DNA from: Cryobacterium luteum
GTDB lineage: Bacteria; Actinomycetota; Actinomycetes; Actinomycetales; Microbacteriaceae
Length of the DNA stretch: 64,000 nt
Direction of reading: 5' to 3'
Assembly: GCF_900110125.1 (NCBI RefSeq)
Contig: NZ_FOCN01000002.1
Location: forward strand, 124,001 to 188,000
In this document: one piece after another, positions 1 to 8,851 of the stretch
Layout: each line of letters begins with the position of its first letter
Numbering within the stretch: the first letter of the stretch is position 1
Translations under genes and position numbers: made by a program
Notes under the pieces: generated by a model
Database searches by the model: none
Told to the model about the DNA's origin: nothing
What the model saw: only the letters and a program-made list of their open reading frames with translations

Positions 1-726
1 GAGCAGTACGGGGTCTCGCCGCCCAAGGCCGTCGTGCTGTTCGGCCCTCCCGGCACCGGAAAGACGACCTTTGCCAAGGCGATCGCCTCCCGCCTGGAAT
101 GGTCCTTCGTCGAGGTCTTCCCGTCGCGTCTCGCGGCCGACCCGCAGGGCCTCGCCGGCGCGCTGCGCGAGACGTTTCTGAAGATCTCCGAACTCGAACA
201 CGCGGTCGTGTTCATCGACGAGGTCGAGGAGATCGCCGCCCAACGCTCGGGCGAACCGCCGTCGGCGATGCAGGGTGTGACCAACGAGCTGCTCAAGATC
301 ATTCCGGCCTTCCGTGAGCAGCCCGGACGCCTGCTGGTCTGCGCCACCAACTTCATTCGTGCGCTCGACTCCGCTTTTCTCCGGCACGGCCGGTTCGACT
401 ATGTCGTGCCGATCGGACTGCCGGATGTCGCCGCCCGCCAGGCCATCTGGGAGCGCTACATTCCGGAGACCGTGTCGCACGAGGTCGACCTCGCCGTTCT
501 GGTCGAACAGAGCGACGGATTCTCACCGGCCGACGTCGAGTATGCCGCCCACCGGGCCTCGCAACATGCCCTCGAGAAGGCCCTGTACCGGGCCGGCGAC
601 GGACCGGTCATCAACGGGCCGAGCACAGAGGACTATGCCCTGGCGATCTCCGAAACTCGGCGCACCGTCTCCGACGAGGTCGCGGCCGAGTTCCTCGAAG
701 ACATCGAGCGGCTCGCCCGGCTGTAG
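1..726 (+). CDS. AAA+ ATPase, C-terminal part (5' end off window)
   Basis: The reading frame is open from the first base and ends at TAG 724-726, so the start lies upstream and 241 codons are visible. Walker A (GPPGTGKT) is at residues 15-22 of the fragment and Walker B (VVFIDE) ends at D73-E74. A second region of homology (ATNF...HGRFD, about residues 115-133) carries the arginine fingers, and a helical lid follows. This is the FtsH/Vps4/ClpX-like classical AAA fold, so ATP-driven remodelling of a protein substrate is expected, but no substrate domain is visible. No protease (HExxH) domain follows, so it is not FtsH. It ends about 130 bp before a degraded luxR gene. Confidence 0.85.
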   Translation, partial: EQYGVSPPKAVVLFGPPGTGKTTFAKAIASRLEWSFVEVFPSRLAADPQGLAGALRETFLKISELEHAVVFIDEVEEIAAQRSGEPPSAMQGVTNELLKIIPAFREQPGRLLVCATNFIRALDSAFLRHGRFDYVVPIGLPDVAARQAIWERYIPETVSHEVDLAVLVEQSDGFSPADVEYAAHRASQHALEKALYRAGDGPVINGPSTEDYALAISETRRTVSDEVAAEFLEDIERLARL

Positions 727-740
727 CACAGCGGATGCCT

Positions 741-807
741 GGGCCCACCGTGCGACCGCGGGCCCAGGTTCCAACCTGGGCCCGGGGACGGGGCCCGGGC
801 CCCGTCC
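741..807. repeat. GGGCCC element, copy A
   Basis: First of three copies in the window. GGGCCCA (741-747) is followed after 12 nt by GGGCCCA (760-766), after 11 nt by GGGCCC (778-783), and after 7 nt by GGGCCCGGGCCC (791-802). The bases flanking the last block (GGACG before, CGTCC after) pair, giving a perfect palindrome at 787-806. The other copies are at 1672-1739 and 45157-45225 with the same spacing. It lies between the ATPase gene and the 3' end of the broken luxR gene. The function is unknown; an operator array or a non-autonomous repeat are both possible. Confidence 0.75.
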
Positions 808-854
808 GGATTGCGTGGCTTGAGGTTGCCGACTCCGGATTGCGTGGCTCGAGG

Positions 855-1708
855 CTACTCGGCCGGCTCGTCGCTCAGATCGGCCGCGGTCCCCTCGTGC
901 CCGGCATGCCGGGGGCTCTGCCCCGTCTTGATGCGGGCCTGGTACAGGTGTGACTCCACGGTGCGCACGGAGAGGAACAGCTCACTCGCGATCTCCCGAT
1001 TGCTCAGGCGGCGCGGATGCGGGTGATCACGTTGTTGTGCGGCGAACGGGCGATGGCCTCGCCATCCCTTGCGACGGATGCCCAGTCCAGGTTCTGCATC
1101 GACGCGGTGAGGTGAACGAAGGCGATCATCCCGCGCATCAGGGTGCTGTCCGGGAACCAGCTGGAGGCCGCCGCCACGAATTCCGCGATGACCGCATCGC
1201 TTGGCGGTGAGAGGCGACCGAGAGTGATGCGCCAGCGCATCAGCTTCACCCCGTTCTCGGGTGTGCGCAGCATGGATTCTGCGGCCGTCGCGACGGCCAG
1301 GGCCTGCCGGTATCGGGCGACGCTGGCCAAGCACCTGGAATACTCGATCGAGGCCGGCAGGCTGGGCGCGATGCGCGACGACAGCCCGGCGTACGCCAGC
1401 GCGGCTTCGACCGATCCGAGGGATCGGCTGCGGCGTGCGGCGTGCAGCAGGATATCGGCCACGAGTTCCGGTCCCCATTCGGAGAGGACGTTGGCGGTCA
1501 GCTCGGTTCCCACCGTCCACGTGTCGGCGATGAGCTGGCATTCTGCGGGAGTGGTGGCGAAGCCGTGCGTGCGGTCGGTCAGCAGCACAGCCGAGCTCGC
1601 CACGCTGACCCTGGCCACGGTATCGGTCGGGGCCAACGCGCGATTCCCGTAGCCGGAGGGCGCAACCGACCGGGCCCACACTGTGACCCCGGGCCCAGTT
1701 TCTATCAT
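855..1708 (-). pseudogene. LuxR-family transcriptional regulator remnant
   Basis: Two pieces of one regulator lie in different minus-strand frames. The upstream piece (about 1708 down to 1004) reads as an alpha-helical, TPR-like middle domain and stops at TGA 1004-1006. The downstream piece (about 1010 down to TAG 855-857) is a typical LuxR/FixJ helix-turn-helix, with LSNREIASELFLSVRTVES readable. The usual LTPRE-type start of the HTH domain is missing at the junction, so a deletion with frameshift is likely rather than a single sequencing error. The N-terminal ATPase domain of the large LuxR class is also absent. The only plausible ATG (1706-1708) sits inside repeat copy B. The gene is flanked by GGGCCC elements A and B. 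Confidence 0.7.
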
Positions 1709-1739
1709 GAGCCCGTGGACGGGGCCCGGGCCCCGTCCA
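1672..1739. repeat. GGGCCC element, copy B
   Basis: Second copy: GGGCCCA at 1672-1678 and 1691-1697, GAGCCC at 1709-1714 and GGGCCCGGGCCC at 1722-1733, with the same 12, 11 and 7 nt spacers as copy A. The palindrome around the last block is 1718-1737. It overlaps the apparent start of the luxR remnant and lies about 90 bp before the ABC transporter gene at 1832. Confidence 0.75.
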
Positions 1740-1831
1740 AATTGGCATCGACGGTTGTCGAAATTGGAGGGCGTTACTAGCATTGCAGGCAGCGTGCACT
1801 TCCCCACTCGATACCCCGGCAAGGAATCCCC

Positions 1832-2895
<1,064 letters not shown>

Positions 2896-2899
<4 letters not shown>

Positions 2900-3858
2900 G
2901 CCCCCGACACTCGGCCGCACCGCCGGAGCCGACCATGCCCGAGCCCGCCACGACCGCGCAGGCCACGACCGCGCAGGCCACGCTAATGCAGACCCGCAGC
3001 GAGCCGAATCTCGCGCGTGGCGAATCTCGCGTGGGGACCCTGCCCCCGCTGCCCACCTGGAACCCGCTGTCACTGTGGTACTCCGATGGTTGGACCGTCA
3101 CCAAGCGCAACCTGATCAAGATCAAGCGCTCACCCGACATGCTGGTCTTCGCTGTGATCCAGCCGATCATGTTCGTTCTGCTGTTCAGCCAGGTGTACGG
3201 CGGTGCCATCGCGGTTCAGGGCAGCGACTACACCCAGTTTCTGATGGCGGGCATTTTCGCGCAGACGGTCGTGTTCGGGGCCACGTTCTCGGGCGCCGCC
3301 ATGGCGCTCGACCTCAAAGAGGGCATCATCGACCGCTTTCGAAGCCTGCCGATGAACGCATCCGCTGTGCTGATCGGTCGCACCAACGGCGACCTCGTGC
3401 TGAACACCATCTCCATGATCATCATGATGGCCACCGGCCTCGCGGTCGGTTGGCGGGTTAATACCTCGCCGCCCGAATTTCTGGCCGGAGTCGCGCTGCT
3501 CCTGCTGTTCGGCTACGCGTTCAGCTGGGTGATGGCGCTGCTCGGCATGAGTGTGAAGAGCCCGGAGGTCATCAACAACGCGTCGTTCCTCATTCTCTTT
3601 CCGCTGACCTTCGTCTCGAACGCCTTCGTGCCGAGCGAAACCCTGCCGACCGCGCTGCGCGTGTTCGCCGAATGGAACCCGGTGTCCTCGCTCGTGCAGG
3701 CCGTGAGGCAGCTGTTCGGAAACCTCGGCACCGCGCCCGTTCCCGATATCTGGACCATGCAGAACCCGATTCTGACCGTGCTCATCGGCATCGCGGTGAT
3801 GCTGCTGGTGTTCGTGCCGCTGTGCATTCGAAAGTTCGCCTCGATCAGCTCCCGCTGA
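2896..3858 (+). CDS. ABC-2 type permease, DrrB family
   Basis: Membrane partner of the preceding ATPase, 320 residues. A hydrophilic N-terminal tail of about 60 residues contains a short repeat (TTAQATTAQAT). About six membrane helices follow, the first beginning near VFAVIQPIMFVLLF. The cytoplasmic stretch LKEGIIDRFRSLPM between helices two and three is the characteristic ABC-2/DrrB coupling region that contacts the ATPase. ATG 2896 overlaps the TGA of the ATPase. Efflux of a hydrophobic compound is the family role; the cargo is not known. Confidence 0.92.
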
Positions 3859-3889
3859 CCGATTCATTTTCGACGAAGGAGTCACCCTC

Positions 3890-4294
3890 ATGACCCAGCA
3901 CCAGTCTGAGCACGCCGTCGGCATCGTCGCCGGCTTCAGCGGATTCGCCGTTTCCGACCTCGATGCCGCGCGCACCTTCTACGCCGAGACGCTCGGTCTC
4001 GAGGTGACGGCCGGGGAGATGGGCATGCTGCGCATCGCGCTTCCCGGCGGTGCCACCGTCATTGTCTACCCGAAGCCGGATTTCGCACCGGCCACCTATA
4101 CGATTCTCAACTTTGCGGTCACCGACCTCGACGCGACCGTCGACGAACTCACCGAGCGCGGCGTGGAATTTCTGCGGTACGACGGCTTCGATCAGAACGA
4201 CAAGGGCATCGCTGCCGGCGGTGGGCAGGGACCCGACATCGCCTGGTTCACCGATCCGTCCGGCAATATTCTGTCGGTGCTGACGAACCCGTAG
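3890..4294 (+). CDS. VOC/glyoxalase-fold protein
   Basis: A 134-residue single vicinal-oxygen-chelate domain with the paired beta-alpha-beta-beta-beta modules. The first module starts near GFSGFAVSDLDAARTFY and the second near ILNFAVTDLDATVDEL, ending with WFTDPSGNILSVL. This family includes glyoxalases, dioxygenases and antibiotic-binding proteins. The gene follows the exporter permease by 31 bp with an AAGGAG Shine-Dalgarno and is probably in the same operon. A resistance or detoxification role beside the exporter is possible but not shown. Confidence 0.85.
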   Translation: MTQHQSEHAVGIVAGFSGFAVSDLDAARTFYAETLGLEVTAGEMGMLRIALPGGATVIVYPKPDFAPATYTILNFAVTDLDATVDELTERGVEFLRYDGFDQNDKGIAAGGGQGPDIAWFTDPSGNILSVLTNP

Positions 4295-4327
4295 CTCGGC
4301 GGCGGTACGTTGCGGGTGGCGTCCCCG

Positions 4328-4384
4328 TGAGGGGTCGCATATCGACCCAATAACTGGTTTGCGAGGTCGATTTGCGACCTCTCA
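4328..4384. terminator. long inverted repeat between convergent genes
   Basis: Two 20-base arms (4328-4347 and 4365-4384) match at 18 of 20 positions when folded, with a 17-base loop. It lies between the VOC gene (ends 4294) and the 3' end of the LysR-like gene (4417), so it can serve as a bidirectional terminator. There is no clear T-run on either side, so it could equally be a dispersed palindromic element. Confidence 0.55.
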
Positions 4385-4416
4385 GCCACGTCCCGGAGGC
4401 GGGCCCGGGCATCCGC

Positions 4417-5280
4417 TTAGCGCCCGCGGCTTTTGCCCTTGTTGGGGTTCTTGGTCGGCCGGGTGCGACCGGGGGAGTTCTCGACCTTCTTACGCACGGC
4501 GGGCTTGGCCTTGGCCGCCGCGACCCGAATGGCCTTGGCGGCAGCTTTGGCCTTGTCGGTCTTTTTGGGCTTGCGCGGTGGCTTGGGCGGCCGGCCGTCG
4601 CTGCGCGCTGGCGCCTCATCGGCTGCAGCGCCGGCTTCAGCGGATGCCGCGGCGTCGGCCGCCGCCGCTCCGGTATCGGTGCGGGAGCTCGCCTTCGACC
4701 GTCCGCGCACGATGCCGATGAAGTCCTCGATGTCGTCGGTGGTCTCCCGGGTGATCCAGGCCAGCGCGATCTGGGTCTCGGCGACACCCGTCACCGGGCG
4801 GGACACCACGTCTTTACGACCGTACAACCGGGCGATCGAGTGCGGCACGATGAGGATCCCGACGCCGGCGGCGACCTGCTCCATGGCTTCGTCGAGGTCG
4901 CGCATGGGCGGCAGGGCGCGACGGGAGCCGTCACGCACCTCGTCGGCGAGGTCGCGCCACTCCGGCACATCGTCGGGGTTCTGCAGCAGATGTTCGCCGG
5001 CCAGGTCGGCCAGCAGCACGGTCTCGGACTGCAGGCTCGCGTGATCCTTCGCCCCGACGGCGACCGGAATCTCGTTGTACAGGTTGATGACGCTCAGGTT
5101 GGTGTCATCGATGGGCAGGCGCACGAGGCTCACCTCGGCCCGGCCGTCGTGCAGTACCGCAATCTGCTCGGCGGTCTCGGTGCGAAACACGGTGAGGGGA
5201 ACGTCAGGGCGGCGGTCATTCCAGATGCGGGTCCATTTGGTGGGGGTCACACCGGCGACGAAAGCGATGGAAAAGCTCAC
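4417..5280 (-). CDS. LysR substrate-binding-domain protein without HTH
   Basis: 287 residues. The first 190 or so look like the periplasmic-binding-like effector domain of LysR regulators (SFSIAFVAGVTPTKW...; AAGVGILIVPHSIARLYG), but no DNA-binding helix-turn-helix precedes it. The last 90 residues are a basic Ala/Lys/Arg/Pro-rich tail that may bind nucleic acid. The start is GTG 5278-5280 with a GAGGA box five bases upstream. It is divergent from the DUF5997 gene with 74 bp between. What it senses is unknown. Confidence 0.8.
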   Translation of the reverse strand: MSFSIAFVAGVTPTKWTRIWNDRRPDVPLTVFRTETAEQIAVLHDGRAEVSLVRLPIDDTNLSVINLYNEIPVAVGAKDHASLQSETVLLADLAGEHLLQNPDDVPEWRDLADEVRDGSRRALPPMRDLDEAMEQVAAGVGILIVPHSIARLYGRKDVVSRPVTGVAETQIALAWITRETTDDIEDFIGIVRGRSKASSRTDTGAAAADAAASAEAGAAADEAPARSDGRPPKPPRKPKKTDKAKAAAKAIRVAAAKAKPAVRKKVENSPGRTRPTKNPNKGKSRGR

Positions 5281-5340
5281 CGGCGTCCTCTCTCGGGTAG
5301 TTGAGCGTGCGTTTCGCCCAAACGAGGGCTCTCTTTAGGC

Positions 5341-5355
5341 TATACGCTTGAACAA
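5341..5355 (+). promoter_or_regulatory. possible leaderless -10 box
   Basis: TATACG at 5341-5346 ends 8 bases before the ATG of the DUF5997 gene and there is no Shine-Dalgarno sequence. That spacing would put the transcript start at or next to the ATG, giving a leaderless mRNA, which is common in actinobacteria. The -35 region is not convincing. Confidence 0.35.
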
Positions 5356-5795
5356 TGAGTTCCGAGAAGAAGCCCCAGACCATGAAGCCCGCCACGGCGG
5401 CCCAGAAACTCGGGATTCTGCTCGACGCGGCTCCGGCCGAGTTCCAGACCGAATTCGTCAGCCGCACCGAGCTCACCGAGCTCATGGCAAACCCGCCGGA
5501 ATGGCTGGCCCTGCTGCGCGCCAACGGCCCGCACCCCCGTCAGGTCGTCGCCGCCAAGCTCGGCGTCTCGATCTCCGGCCTCGCTCGCAGCGACATCAAC
5601 GACCCGCTGACCACGGCCGAGATCGCCGCCCTGCTGCAGCAGCCGCCGGCCTGGCTCGTGCTCGAGCGTTCCACCCAGGCCGGCGTGCGCGCCGACCAGA
5701 TCGCGGTGAAAGACCGCGACGCCCACCGGGCAGCCAAGAAGGCACACGTTGAACGCCAGGCTTCGCAGGAACAGGCCAAGCGCGACCGCTCCTAG
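5355..5795 (+). CDS. DUF5997 family protein
   Basis: 146 residues. The core (MKPATAAQKLGI..., NPPEWLALLRANGPHPRQ, AAKLGVSISGLARS) matches my memory of the actinobacterial DUF5997 family, which has no established function. AAKLGVSISGLAR has the look of a helix-turn-helix recognition unit. The C-terminus is charged and probably helical. It is divergent from the LysR-ligand-domain protein, whose lack of a DNA-binding domain makes a functional pair plausible but unproven. Confidence 0.8.
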   Translation: MSSEKKPQTMKPATAAQKLGILLDAAPAEFQTEFVSRTELTELMANPPEWLALLRANGPHPRQVVAAKLGVSISGLARSDINDPLTTAEIAALLQQPPAWLVLERSTQAGVRADQIAVKDRDAHRAAKKAHVERQASQEQAKRDRS

Positions 5796-5851
5796 CTCGT
5801 CGCGGCCGCTGACCGGGTGGCCGGGCGGGTGGCCGGACCCATTTCACGGCC

Positions 5852-5894
5852 GCGCTGGAGTTGCGCAGCTGCGTGCGAGGCGCAACTCCAGCGC
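5852..5894. terminator. strong hairpin after DUF5997 gene
   Basis: Perfect 15-base arms at 5852-5866 and 5880-5894 enclose a 13-base loop. It lies 57 bp after the DUF5997 stop codon. No T-run follows, so it may be a non-canonical terminator or an RNA-stabilising structure. Confidence 0.5.
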
Positions 5895-5982
5895 ACTGGC
5901 TCAACTCCGGCGCAGCGTGTTGCGCGGGTGTTCCGGCCGCTGGCGCGACTCCTGCGTGGGGGAGCGCTGAGATTGCGGGGCG

Positions 5983-6009
5983 AGCGGATGCCGAGCCGCG
6001 GCATCCGCT
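5983..6009. terminator. hairpin made of two inverted AGCGGATGC nonamers
   Basis: AGCGGATGCC (5983-5992) and its exact complement GGCATCCGCT (6000-6009) enclose GAGCCGC. It sits 13 bp past the stop codon of the minus-strand esterase gene, as expected for its terminator. The arms are the window's over-represented nonamer in inverted orientation. Confidence 0.5.
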
Positions 6010-6022
6010 GGGGCCCGCGTCG

Positions 6023-6697
6023 TCAGGCGGTCGGTTCGGCCGCGACCGTGACGTACTGCGCGCGCAGAAAGTTGACGACGTCACCGAGTTCGGCCTGGGA
6101 GATCGAGTGCGCCAGTCCCTCGTAGATGCGCTCGGTGAGGGTGCTGTGGTTCGGCAGCCAGGCTTGGGTGCGTTCGATCGCGCTCGTCGGAATGATGCCG
6201 TCGGCCGTGCCGCGACCCCAGAACACGGGGGCCGGCCGTTCGGCCAGCTCGGCGTCGCTGAACTGCGAGCCGGTCGCGATGAATCCGGAGAGGTTCACCG
6301 CGAAGCTGAACCGGTCGGGGGCGGCGCGCAGCAGCTCGAGCGCCATGGCTCCGCCCTGCGAGAACCCGAGCAGGCCGATCGTCGGTGGCTGCTGCGGCAG
6401 GGCGTCGAGCCAGTCGAGCACCGCGGTGACGGCCGCTGCGACGGTGGCCGGGTCAGGGCTGCCCGGCTCGCTGATCGGAAACCAGGCCCAACCGTCGGTG
6501 ACCGGCGCCGGGGCCACGAGCGGCGCGCGCAGGGCCGCGATCACCGGTTCGAGCGGCAGGTGCGGCGCGAGGGAGAACAGGTCGCCTTCGTGCGAGCCGT
6601 AACCGTGCATGATGAGCAGGAGCGGGCGGTCGGCCCGGTCGGCGCCGGTCGCCGACCAGAGTACGGCGGCATTGTCGATGGTGGTGCTGGTGGTCAT
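6023..6697 (-). CDS. alpha/beta-hydrolase (carboxylesterase/phospholipase-like)
   Basis: 224 residues of the small carboxylesterase/predicted esterase family. The LLIMHGYGSHEGD segment near the N-terminus supplies the oxyanion hole, GFSQGG carries the nucleophile Ser, FWGRGTADGIIP carries the acid Asp, and the catalytic His is in GLAHSISQAE near the end. No signal peptide is seen, so it is cytoplasmic. ATG 6695-6697 is chosen because GGAAGGA precedes it by five bases; an in-frame ATG further upstream would add 15 residues with no Shine-Dalgarno sequence. The natural substrate is unknown. Confidence 0.9.
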   Translation of the reverse strand: MTTSTTIDNAAVLWSATGADRADRPLLLIMHGYGSHEGDLFSLAPHLPLEPVIAALRAPLVAPAPVTDGWAWFPISEPGSPDPATVAAAVTAVLDWLDALPQQPPTIGLLGFSQGGAMALELLRAAPDRFSFAVNLSGFIATGSQFSDAELAERPAPVFWGRGTADGIIPTSAIERTQAWLPNHSTLTERIYEGLAHSISQAELGDVVNFLRAQYVTVAAEPTA

Positions 6698-6785
6698 GGG
6701 GATCCTTCCGGGGTTCGCGGCGCGGGCGCCGTGTACTTCCATACTTTCATCGCCGCGCCCAGTTCTCGCACCTGCCAGCCGTGGC

Positions 6786-6872
6786 GAATTCAGGAAACCC
6801 GCGCGCCGGCCGACCGGGAGACCGCGGATTCCCGGGTTCGCCGCTCCTGGGGCCGGTGGATTTCCTGAATTC
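6786..6872. repeat. spaced inverted repeat, 12-base perfect ends
   Basis: GAATTCAGGAAA at 6786-6797 is repeated in exact inverted form at 6861-6872. The GC-rich interior holds further small palindromes. A second element with similar ends and almost the same length is at 36221-36306. It lies in the 312-bp gap between the esterase and the Nudix gene, which also has a small hairpin at 6879-6895 and no other gene. Confidence 0.6.
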
Positions 6873-7009
6873 GTTACCCAGGAGCCCGGCTCCTGTTGCT
6901 AGACAGGCTGAAGGGCCGGCCGCAGAACGGGCCGCGCGCAGGCGCCGCCCGGCGGGGCGAGGGCGCTCGTGAGTGCGCGGGCGGGGCCGGCGTAGGACAG
7001 AATGGCACT

Positions 7010-7594
7010 ATGAGCGTGCGAACCCCTGACCCAGACCCGGACTGGACGCCAAAGCCCCCCGCGGGAGCCCCGAACGCGAATCCGGGCTGGCTGAAAGACG
7101 TCGAGCTCGCCGAAATTCGTCGCCGGTTGCCGATTCTCTACATCGAGGCCGTGCCCGTGCGGGTCGACGGCCTCGGCCAGGTGGTCGAGGTGGGAGTTCT
7201 TCTGCGCGCCCGCCCGACCGGCGAAATGACGCGCACGCTGGTCTCCGGCCGGGTGCTCTACGGCGAAACCCTGCGGGACGCGCTGTTCCGTCACCTCGAG
7301 AAGGACCTCGGACCGATGGCGTTTCCGCAACTGCCGACCAGCCCCGTGCCGTTCACCGTCGCCGAATACTTTCCCCTGCCCGGAATCACCGCCTACACGG
7401 ATGACCGCCAGCACGCCGTTTCGCTGGCCTACGTCGTTCCCGTCACCGGCACCTGCGACCCCCGCCAGGACGCGCTCGAAATCACCTGGATGACTCCGGC
7501 CGAGGCCGCATCCCCCGGCGTCTCGGCCGAGATGGAAGGCGGCCGCGGCACCCTGCTGCGTGCGGCGCTCGCCTCGGTGGGCCAGCTGTACTGA
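7010..7594 (+). CDS. Nudix-fold family protein (DUF4916-like)
   Basis: 194 residues, beginning at ATG 7010. The strand pattern ILYIEAVPVRVD...VGVLLRARP...LVSGRVLYGETLRDALFRHLEKDLG follows a Nudix fold. The canonical GX5EX7REUXEEXGU box is degenerate: GETLRDALFRHLEKDLG keeps the helix but has RH where the catalytic RE would be. This agrees with the DUF4916-type actinobacterial subgroup, in which hydrolysis is not assured. No clear Shine-Dalgarno sequence precedes it. It is convergent with the nucleoside hydrolase gene. Confidence 0.8.
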   Translation: MSVRTPDPDPDWTPKPPAGAPNANPGWLKDVELAEIRRRLPILYIEAVPVRVDGLGQVVEVGVLLRARPTGEMTRTLVSGRVLYGETLRDALFRHLEKDLGPMAFPQLPTSPVPFTVAEYFPLPGITAYTDDRQHAVSLAYVVPVTGTCDPRQDALEITWMTPAEAASPGVSAEMEGGRGTLLRAALASVGQLY

Positions 7595-7768
7595 CGCGCT
7601 GAGCGGATGCCGGCAGCGCCGGCCGGCCCCGCACCCCGACCGGTCTGCTCGCGGCGGCGCCCGATACAGGTGGCCGCTGCGGTAATCGGCGTAGCGGCTA
7701 CCCGTCTGGGGCGCGGCCATGAGCGTGCCGCGCGGCAGGGGCGGGCCACAGCATCCGTTCGACGACGG

Positions 7769-8764
7769 TTATCGCGGTTGCGGCAACGCCGAACCGAGGC
7801 CGAGCGTGTCGAGGAACAGGTGAACGTACCGGTCGACATCGACGTCGAGGGCCACCTCAGCGGCCTCCCAGTCGCCGGCGAGACCGTGCACGATGTCCTC
7901 GCCCGGGTGGATGCGCTGATCGACGAGCGTCTGGCCTCGGCCATAACCGGAGAGCTGGATGCGCAGCGGCAGCATCGCCGTCGTAAGGGCGTCCGGGTCG
8001 ACCAGGGCGCAGATGGCACCGGCATCGCCGATCAGCCCGGTGTAGGCGGCGTTGCGCCCGGATCCGAGCGCGACCCGGTTGCTGAGCAGTAGGCCGACGA
8101 CGTGGGCGAGGGGGGAGTCGCTGCGCACCAGGGCCGCGGCAACGGGCTCCGGTATCGCCACCTGGTTGAACACGTCCAGCCCGTACATGAAGGTGGGTAC
8201 GCCGGAGTCGAGCACGATGGCTGCTGCTTCCGGATCGTGCCAGACGTTGAACTCGGCGACCGCGGTGGCATTGCCGACCGTCGTCGATCCGCCCATGAAG
8301 ACGATGCGCTCGATGTTGTCGACGACGTCGGGGTACTGACGCAGCAGCAGCGCCAGGTTGGTCTGCGGTGCGAGCCCGACCAGGGTGACCGGGTGCGGGC
8401 TGGCCTGAATCAGCCGGTGCATGAGCTCGATGGAACTGATCGACTCCGCCTGCCGGTCTGTCGCCGCAAGCTTCAGGGTGCCGAGGCCGCTTTCGCCGTG
8501 CACGTGTGCGGCGGAGCGCGCCGGCTCGAGCAGGGGGCGACTGGCCCCGGCGGCGACCGGCACGGGCGGGGCGTCGGCGACATCGAGAATGCGCAGCGTA
8601 TTCTCGACGACGCGCTCGAGCGAGGCATTGCCCGCCACGCAACTGATGCCGAGCACGTTGATGCCCGGGTGCGCGAGGGCGAAGAGGATGGCCAGCGCGT
8701 CATCGACGCCGGTGTCGACGTCGAGGATGACCGGGATGGCCTCTGGAACGGTGGAATGAGTCAT
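7769..8764 (-). CDS. inosine-uridine preferring nucleoside hydrolase family
   Basis: 331 residues. The N-terminal DVDTGVDDALA is the Ca2+-binding aspartate cluster of the IunH/RihABC family, which splits the N-glycosidic bond of nucleosides to a free base and ribose. VFMGGS, AEFNVWHDPEAA and the late Asp that completes the calcium site are also present. The usual length is about 310-330. It is cytoplasmic and acts in nucleoside salvage. Base specificity cannot be read from the sequence. It stands alone between a convergent Nudix gene and a co-directional GNAT gene 87 bp upstream. Confidence 0.92.
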   Translation of the reverse strand: MTHSTVPEAIPVILDVDTGVDDALAILFALAHPGINVLGISCVAGNASLERVVENTLRILDVADAPPVPVAAGASRPLLEPARSAAHVHGESGLGTLKLAATDRQAESISSIELMHRLIQASPHPVTLVGLAPQTNLALLLRQYPDVVDNIERIVFMGGSTTVGNATAVAEFNVWHDPEAAAIVLDSGVPTFMYGLDVFNQVAIPEPVAAALVRSDSPLAHVVGLLLSNRVALGSGRNAAYTGLIGDAGAICALVDPDALTTAMLPLRIQLSGYGRGQTLVDQRIHPGEDIVHGLAGDWEAAEVALDVDVDRYVHLFLDTLGLGSALPQPR

Positions 8765-8851
8765 CCGCTCACCCTATTCCTTCGGGTTTGCCCCGGAACC
8801 CCGCCGTGGCGTCTGCCGCCGCACTCGCGCGTTGAACGCCCAAGTTTGCAC

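Noticed and set aside
2940..2985. Short direct repeat (GCCACGACCGCGCAG units) at the start of the DrrB-like gene
   Set aside because: It encodes a simple TTAQA repeat in a flexible tail, with no sign of mobile or regulatory function.
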